A stretch of DNA of 64,000 nt from NCBI GenBank assembly GCA_021018815.1, contig JAITYX010000002.1:14766342-14830341 (forward strand). The letters are read 5' to 3'. Positions 58,354 to 64,000 of this stretch are shown here, one piece after another; the first letter of the stretch is position 1; each line of letters opens with the position of its first letter. The position numbers and the translations under genes were made by a program. The notes under the pieces are model-generated. The model was not told where the DNA came from. It saw only the letters and a program-made list of their open reading frames with translations, and ran no database searches. The stretch comes from Talinum fruticosum (Eukaryota; Streptophyta; Magnoliopsida; Caryophyllales; Talinaceae).

Positions 58354-58937
58354 GTGCCTACAATGACCTTCGGAGAACAAGATTTGAAAAGCATGGCCGC
58401 CCCACACGAGGATCCTTTGGTCATCACATCGAAGATTTCGGACGCCATAGTCCGCGGGGTTCTTATCGACACGGGGAGCTCGGTAGACGTCATCACCATG
58501 GAATGCCTTAGACAGCTGAAGTATGCCCCTCGAGTCTCGTTTCCCTCGTCAATCCCGTCTTCGGATTCGAAGGGCGGACGATACGCCCCATAGGCATGAT
58601 CCGCCTACCGATCGGGGTTGGAGAGAAGGTTAGGGGCCGAAACATCGAAGTCAAATTCCTAGTGGTCGACATCCCCTCTGCCTACAATGTCATCATTGGA
58701 CGTCCCACCCTCAACCAGATCAAAGCGGTCGTCGCTCCATACCTTCTCCTCATGAAGTATGAGCTTGATGATGGATCCGTAGGTGAGACCTATGGAGACC
58801 AAAAGACCGCACGTGAATGCTATGTAGTAAGCCTTCGACCTTTGATGGAGAAGAAGAAAGAGGAGGGGAAGAATCATGATCATCCTAAGGGTAAGAAGCT
58901 AAAAGCGGAGCCCCAACCAAAGTCTCCGAGACTATGA
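58354..58937 (+). pseudogene. Retroviral-type aspartic protease region
   Basis: Two overlapping frames: 58354-58593 and 58596-58937. The first has the active-site motif VLIDTGSSVDVI (Asp codon near 58459). The second has IGRPTLNQIKAVV, the usual C-terminal protease signature, and ends with GDQKTARECYV and a Lys-rich tail. The frame shift between them is of the one-base-loss type seen in the host genes. In autonomous relatives the reverse transcriptase follows here. In this element a stop at 58935-58937 is followed by non-coding sequence. Confidence 0.8.
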
Positions 58938-59683
58938 TGGTGTGCCTCACCACCACGAGAAGATTATGCCGAGGTCCGGCTTGCACCTCCCAAAGACATC
59001 AAGCTCATGAGATAGTGGTGCTTATGTAAACAGTTCAAGCTCATTATCCGGCGTGGGGGCCTTTCTTTAAAGACCCACCCGGTTTAAGTCCCAGAGATTT
59101 TGTAAAGGAATCACCCACGATTGACGCGACTTTTCCGAAAGCGCTCAACGGGGGCACACATTCCTCTCTTCACGTACGGACTTCGATCTTTCATCAATAC
59201 AATGAGCAAGTTTTTTGCTTCTTTGCGTCTTATACTTTACTTTAAGACGATCTTGGGGGCATGAATAGGGGCTAATACAATCCCTAGAACACCCAAGTCC
59301 CTAGTTCCTTTCGTTGTACTTTCTTAACTTTGTCAAAGTTAGAAGAAAAGTAGGGGCTAATATGACTCCTAAAGCGGCTACTGCTGCTAGTTTCTTTCGT
59401 TGTATGTTTTTCATTGTACCGATTTTGGGGCAACACCAGGGGCTAATACAATCCCCTAGGACAACCAAGTTGTAAAACTCAAAGAAGACCCAACTATGAT
59501 GAAAGGTGATCATGTACCCCAAGCGGCGAGAAAGCAAAAATCGGCAAGAATAAAAAGAAGCAACGAGGCGAGTAAACATTGAGTGAGCATCCAACAAGCA
59601 TCAAACAAAGATCGATCGAAGATAAAACTTCAAGCAAAACGAATCGAAAGTAGCGAGTGTCAAGTCATATGGCACGCAGGACA
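58938..59683 (+). other. Non-coding segment after protease, with a short three-copy repeat
   Basis: No RT motif in any frame. From about 59240 to 59480 there are about three diverged copies, 84-86 bp apart, centred on AGGGGCTAATA (59268, 59352, 59438) and followed by a CTAG-type segment. Confidence 0.6.
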
Positions 59684-59992
59684 TCAAAAATAACTCATAT
59701 TCCACGAAGAGTCATTGAAAGGGGGCCAATCCTCGGAGCCATCTTTGGCATCCTCGCCAACGCCATCATCCTCGGGGATCTCCCCTCCTTTGGCGCTCCC
59801 TCCTAAGGGATCGATACGGCCAAAAAGTTTGACTCCAAAGTAAGACCTTCGGAGCGAGATCCAAGCATAACACAAGTAAATGCCAAGCACGAAGAGAACG
59901 ACTATGGTCTTCAAATGCGTACATTCGTCAAAAGAAGACCTCTTGGACGAAAAAATTACGAGCGTACGCGACTCGATAAGCGAAGATCCCAT
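59684..59992 (-). CDS. Antisense ORF with a predicted membrane helix
   Basis: A 102-codon ORF on the strand opposite to gag, starting with ATG at 59992. The N-terminus is Ser/Arg-rich (FSSKRSSFDECTHLK). It is followed by one clear hydrophobic segment (TIVVLFVLGIYLCYAWISL, residues about 29-47), a basic flank (RRSYFGVKLFGR) and an acidic C-terminus (EDDGVGEDAKDGSEDW). Position and orientation (3' of the coding region, antisense) match the additional antisense ORFs reported for some Tat-lineage plant elements. I cannot show that it is expressed or conserved, and a chance ORF is possible. Confidence 0.4.
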   Translation of the reverse strand: MGSSLIESRTLVIFSSKRSSFDECTHLKTIVVLFVLGIYLCYAWISLRRSYFGVKLFGRIDPLGGSAKGGEIPEDDGVGEDAKDGSEDWPPFNDSSWNMSYF

Positions 59993-60559
59993 AAGATCAT
60001 AGAGGATCTCTAAGAGACATCACTCAAGCCTTAAGTCACTGGAAAAAGGCACAAGGTCAACGCCCTTAAAGAACACTTTTGTTCAGCAAGAAACCGCTCC
60101 AACACTATAAGGGAGCGATGGTTCGCAAAATGAAGACGAAGAAGGTTTTTGGCCCCTCAAGGCGTACGGTCGGTATTATAGCCCAACGCTAAACGTCGTT
60201 TGACGACATCAAGCTCGGAGGCAAACGAGAAGCTAATGAAGGCCTCCAACGTAAAATTACGACTTGGGCACAATCGGAGGCACCCTACGAAGGCCCATAC
60301 TAAAGAGTTGATACAATTTAAGCTCAACGGGAGTCAACACGAGGCTCATCGAAGAAGGGTCCGATTTTTGTGATCATAAAACGCCTAATATGTTTCGACT
60401 AATGGAGCCGGGGCCATCGCATTTCGAACCGGGTCGATATTCTCCGTCCGAAGGAGCCTACAATTTCTCCACTCTAAAATCGAGGTCGGTATTTTTCCGT
60501 CCCTTTCGAAAAAATTTTCGCATAAAATTGGTTGGGAATGTTTCCCCAAAAAATATGTC

Positions 60560-60588
60560 AACCAAAAAAAAAAAAAAAAAAAAAAAAA
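60560..60588 (+). repeat. Long A homopolymer
   Basis: A run of about 24 A inside the element's non-coding part, immediately followed by GC-rich repeats. It could mark a retroposed insertion or a former poly(A) end. Confidence 0.8.
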
Positions 60589-60589
60589 A

Positions 60590-60700
60590 GGGTCGCCACA
60601 AGGGGTGTGCGTGAGGGTCGCCGCGAGGGTGCGCGTGAGGGTGCGCATGAGGGGTCGCTGCGAGGGGTGTGCGTAAGGGGTCGCCGCGAGGGATGTGGAG
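60590..60700 (+). repeat. GC-rich tandem array of about 25 bp units
   Basis: About four imperfect copies of a unit of the type GGTCGCCGCGAGGGGTGTGC followed by GTGAG or GTAAG. It lies directly before the 26-bp array. Confidence 0.7.
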
Positions 60701-60701
60701 A

Positions 60702-61228
60702 GGTAGCGTAAGTTTTTGGGGTGGAGTTGTAGCGTAAGCTTTTGGGTTGGAGTCGTAGCGGAAGCTTTTTAGGTAGGAGTCGTAGCGTAAGCTTTTGGGT
60801 AGGAGTCATGGCGTAAGCTTTTGGGTTGGAGTCGTAGCGGAAGCTTTTTGGGTAGGAGTCGTAGCGTAAGCTTTTGGGTAGGAGTCGTAGCGTAAGCTTT
60901 TGGGTTGGAGTCGTAGCGGAAGCTTTTGGGTTGGAGTCGTAGCGCAAGCTTTTGGGTAGGAGTCGTCGCGTAAGCTTTTGGGTTGGAGTCGTAGCGGAAG
61001 CTTTTGGGTTGGAGTCGTAGCGAAAGCTTTTGGGTTGGAGTCGTAGCGGAAGCTTTTGGGTTGGAGTCGTAGCGTAAGTTTTTGGGGTGGAGTCGTAGCG
61101 TAAGCTTTTGGGTTGGAGTCGTAGCGGAAGCTTTTGGGTAGGAGTCGTAGCGTAAGCTTTTGGGTAGGAGTCGTAGCGTAAGCTTTTGGGTTGGAGTCGT
61201 AGCGGAAGCTTTTGGGTTGGAGTCGTAA
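60702..61228 (+). repeat. 26-bp tandem array, about 20 copies, HindIII site in most units
   Basis: Units alternate mainly between two variants, GGGTTGGAGTCGTAGCGGAA and GGGTAGGAGTCGTAGCGTAA, each followed by GCTTTT (or GCTTTTT). Most contain AAGCTT. Since 26 is not a multiple of three, the open frames seen across the array (Lys/Pro/Arg/Thr-rich) repeat only every 78 bases and are by-products. Confidence 0.95.
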
Positions 61229-61473
61229 ACCCTTCAAGATTGAAATTTGCGTTAATTTCTCAAAATATTTCCGCAACGAAACATACAACTTCGGAGCCGG
61301 AAAGTCTCTCAACATCAAGCAACGACTTAGCCTCCCGGGAGCTAATAAGTCATATTTCCACCTCCACAAAGGGGACATCCTTCGAAGCTACGGTAAGTGA
61401 TAACTTAGCCTCAGGAGCTAAAAATCGTACGCCTAACTTCGTAAAAGGAACACCTCTCGGAGGACACACAATT

Positions 61474-62290
61474 ATGCACTTCTAAGCCTACGGGAGCTGG
61501 AAGGTCGCGTAAAGACCCATGTCCGTATGGGCACTCGCACTCCTAACTTAAGGTTAGGGGTCGCGCTCTCCGTGGGATGTTCCCTAGCGAGAATCATGCA
61601 CTTCTAAGCCTACGGGAGCTGGAAGGTCGCGTAAAGACCCATGTCCGCATGGGCACTCACACTCCTAACTTAAGGTTAGGAGGTCGCGCTTGACAATCAT
61701 GCACTTCTAAGCCTACGGGAGGCTGGAAGGTCGCGTAAAGACCCATGTCCGCATGGGCACTCGCACTCCTAACTTAAGGTTAGGAGGTCGCGCCCGAGAA
61801 TCATGCACTTCTAAGCCTACGGGAGCTAGAAGGTCGCATAAAGACCCATGTCCGCATGGGCACCCGCACTCCTAACTTAAGGATAGGAGGTCGCGCTCGA
61901 CGATCATGCACTTCTAAGCCTACGGGAGCTAGAAGGTCGCATAAAGACCCATGTCCGCATGGGCACTCGCACTCCTAACTTAAGGATAGGAGGTCGCGCT
62001 CGACGATCATGTACTTCTAAGCCTACGGGAGCTAGAAGGTCGCGTAAAGACCCATGTCCGCATGGACACTCGCACTCCTAACTTAAGGATAGGAGGTCGC
62101 GCTCGACGATCATGTACTTCTAAGCCCACGGGAGCTGGAAGGTCGCGCAAGACCCATGTCCGCATGGGCACCTGCACTCCTAACTTCGGGTTAGGGGTTG
62201 CGCTCTCCGTAAGATATGCCCTCGCGAGATACTTGCGTTCATGCACTTTCAAGCCTCCGGGAGCTGAAAGGTCGCGTAAAAGACCCATGA
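61474..62290 (+). repeat. About 103-bp tandem array with three inverted repeats per unit
   Basis: Units start at CACTTCTAAGCCTACGGGAG or close variants, at 61477, 61599, 61702, 61806, 61909, 62012, 62115 and 62244; the middle spacings are 103-104. The first and last carry about 20-25 extra bases (CGTGGGATGTTCCCTAGCGA type). Each unit contains CCCATG-TCCG-CATGGG (for example 61742-61757) and CTCCTAAC-TTAAG-GTTAGGAG (61766-61786), perfect in several copies. No coding is likely. Confidence 0.93.
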
Positions 62291-62310
62291 CAACGCTACC
62301 GTGGGCAAAC

Positions 62311-63560
62311 TCACTTTCTTCGGATCCAAGGCACGTAGGGGCTGGGACGCCTTGAGGATCCTAGAAGGATCACGAGAGGACTCATCCTCCCGCAAGAGCC
62401 CTAGAAGGACTATGAGAGGACTCATCCTCCACAGAAGAGCCCCCGGGAGGATCACAAGAGAACTCATCCTCCCATGCAAGACTCCTTTTTAGCCCCAAGG
62501 GGCTAAGTAAAAAGTCAAATCAAATCATCATCACAAAAATCGCAAGAATGACAAAAACAAAACGAGCAAGGCTCGAAAGCTCGTCAAACAACGACTTAGC
62601 CTTCGGGGCGACAAGTCGCATCTCTACTTTCACTAGGGGCTATCCTTTGGGGTCCCGAGTCGGTTTTCACTCGGCGACAACTCGGCCTCCGGGAGCCGAA
62701 AATCGTTCTCTCAGCCCCATAAGGTGGTACCCTTCAAGAAGCTATCTCTCACGCACTTTCGAACATTCGGGGATCGAAGGTCGCGCAAGACCCATTCCGT
62801 CATGGGCATTCCCGCACTTTCGAACCTCCGGGAATCGAAAGGTCGCGCAAAGACCCATTCCGTCATGGGCATTCCCGCACTTTCGAACCTACGGGAATCG
62901 AAAGGTCGCGCAAAGACCCATTCCGCCATGGGCACTCCCGTCACTTTCTTCGGATCAGAGGCACATAGGGGCTGGGACGCCTTGAGGATCTAGAAGGATC
63001 ACGAGAGGACTCATCCTCCCGCAAGAGCCACTAGAAGGACCATGGGAGGACTCATCCTCCACGGAAGAGCCCCAGGGAGGATCACAAGAAAACTCATCCT
63101 CCCCGCAGGACTCCTTTTTAGCCCCAAGGGGCTAAGTAAAAATCAATCAAACAATCCATCACAAACATTGCGAGAATTGCAAGAACGAAGCGAGCAAGGC
63201 CGAAGCTCGTCAGCGGCGACTTAGCCCCGAGGGCTAACAAGTCGCATCCCTACCTTCACGAGGGCTATCCTTTGGGGAACAAGGTCGGTTGCACTCAGCG
63301 ACCACTTGGCCTCAGGAGCCGAAAATCGCACTCTCAGCCCCATAAGGTGGTACCCTTAGAAGCTATCTCTCAGCGCTTTCGAACCTTCGGGAATCGAAAG
63401 GTCGCGCAGACCCATCCGTCATGGGCACTCACGCACTTCGAACCTTCAGGAATCGAAGGTCGCGCAAGACCCATTCCGTTATGATCACTCACGCACTTTC
63501 GAACCTTCGGAAATCGAAGGTCGCGCAGACCCATTCCATCATGGGCACTTGCACTCTTAA
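62311..63560 (+). repeat. About 630-bp tandem duplication
   Basis: The unit starting TCACTTTCTTCGGATC at 62311 begins again at 62941. The two copies share order and most of the sequence: ACTCATCCTCC segments, TAGCCCCAAGGGGCTAAGT (62490 and 63119), a GACTTAGCC segment, and a run of shorter sub-repeats with CTTTCGA...TCGAAAG. The second copy has several short losses. A further diverged relative of part of the unit lies near 61390-61470. Confidence 0.85.
62750..62935 (+). repeat. About 60-bp sub-repeats with hairpins inside the 630-bp unit
   Basis: Three copies of a unit containing CACTTTCGAACCTNCGGGAA, TCGAAAGGTCGCGCAAAGAC and CCATTCCGTCATGGGC. It is a shortened relative of the 103-bp unit (same gene-wise order: stem, GGTCGCG, CCCAT...ATGGG). 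Further copies lie at about 63380-63550. Confidence 0.85.
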
Positions 63561-64000
63561 CTTAAAGTTAGGAGGTCACGTTCCCAGTGGGATGTCCCTA
63601 GCGAGATATCCATACTCAAGCACTTTCGAGCCTCAGGGAGGCTGAAAGGATGCTCGAAAATTACTCTCTAGGCCCGAGGGGCTAAGTGAAAATCGTTTAT
63701 CGCAACGGAGCGTCTACGACAGAGACAAGAAAGCGAAGGAAAGCAAAGTTGACAAAGCAAACTTCCTTCACTCATTCATTCATTAAGACAAGAACGCGCG
63801 GTGCGCCATTACAAGAGAAGCAAAGCGTCTAAAACTCAAGATGCTACGCTACGACGCTATGGCTATACTATTACGCTACGGTTACACTACTCGGACGTAA
63901 GGAGAGCCATGGCTACCACCTCACTTCTCCTTCGGAGGGTTCCTCTTCCTCTCCGCCAGGATCGTTCCTCTTCCTCTCCGTCGGAAGGTTCCGCCTCTTC
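63561..64000 (+). other. Element interior up to the window edge
   Basis: One more diverged repeat unit (to about 63660). Then non-repetitive sequence with CGCTACG-rich words (63840-63900) and CTTCCTCTCCG direct repeats (63945-63990). No LTR copy seen before the edge. Confidence 0.5.

Larger units (their letters stand above)
55767..64000 (+). mobile_element. Ty3/gypsy-type LTR retroelement with gag and protease but no RT in view
   Basis: Order: candidate 5' LTR (55767-56392), primer-binding site (56396-56413), gag (from 56426), aspartic protease (about 58354-58937), then about 5 kb without coding on the plus strand but with several tandem arrays. No reverse transcriptase, RNase H or integrase motif is found between the protease and the window end. 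GC content is clearly higher than in the flanking DNA. A gag-bearing element without RT fits a non-autonomous (TR-GAG-like or internally deleted Tat-type) retrotransposon. The 3' LTR is not in the window, so the full length is unknown and at least 8.2 kb. Confidence 0.75.

Noticed and set aside
60558..61378. Long minus-strand ORFs rich in Lys, Pro, Arg, Thr
   Set aside because: They are by-products of the 26-bp array, which stays open in several frames. No homology or start context supports a protein.
62007..63645. Many ORFs on both strands in the terminal repeats
   Set aside because: They follow the repeat periods and have no relation to protein families. The region is better explained by structured repeats.
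58938..64000. Hidden reverse transcriptase or integrase after the protease
   Set aside because: I looked for the YxDD-type RT core and the integrase zinc-finger and catalytic spacing in all frames and saw none. Frame shifts could hide a fragment, but not a whole pol region.

Overview
The window is nuclear DNA from a flowering plant, most likely a eudicot. This is inferred from AT-rich intergenic DNA, short GT-AG introns, plant-type gene families (RD19-type protease, SHI/SRS zinc-finger factor, chloroplast-type CRM protein, plant-type V-ATPase subunit a) and a plant Ty3/gypsy-type gag element. No species assignment is attempted.

Layout. 1-2.3 kb: a small plant-conserved gene of unknown function (minus). 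3.1-6.3 kb: a purple acid phosphatase (minus, 8 exons). 6.6-13.7 kb: AT-rich, transposon-derived intergenic DNA with a long AAT microsatellite, short tandem arrays and a Helitron-like 3' end. 13.7-15.7 kb: an RD19/cathepsin F-type cysteine protease (plus, 4 exons). 16.9-24.7 kb: V-ATPase subunit a (minus, 18 exons). 24.8-32 kb: intergenic DNA with a Mutator-like MITE and a SINE. 32.0-33.4 kb: a SHI/SRS transcription factor (minus, 2 exons). 34-40.3 kb: intergenic. 40.3-40.9 kb: an intronless acidic protein (minus). 42.2-45.8 kb: a CRM-domain RNA-binding protein (plus, 3 exons). 47.3-52.5 kb: coatomer alpha subunit (minus, 3 coding exons). 52.5-55.7 kb: intergenic with a GC-rich island. 55.8 kb to the end: a large LTR-retrotransposon-like element with gag and aspartic protease but no reverse transcriptase in view, followed by about 5 kb of tandem repeats rich in hairpins.

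The host genes do not form one pathway. V-ATPase subunit a and alpha-COP are housekeeping endomembrane components. The phosphatase and cysteine protease are secreted or vacuolar hydrolases. The SRS and CRM proteins act in transcription and organelle RNA metabolism.

Two points stand out. First, joining exons by conserved splice sites and family consensus shows ten places where one base is missing, spread over six otherwise complete genes. Nearly all fall in a homopolymer run and all are losses. This looks like homopolymer under-calling in the assembly rather than pseudogenisation, and it means automated gene models here will be broken. Second, the 3' part of the terminal retroelement carries several unrelated tandem arrays (26 bp, about 103 bp, about 630 bp) whose units contain perfect short inverted repeats, plus an antisense ORF with a predicted membrane helix. 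This is the best candidate for unusual biology in the window.
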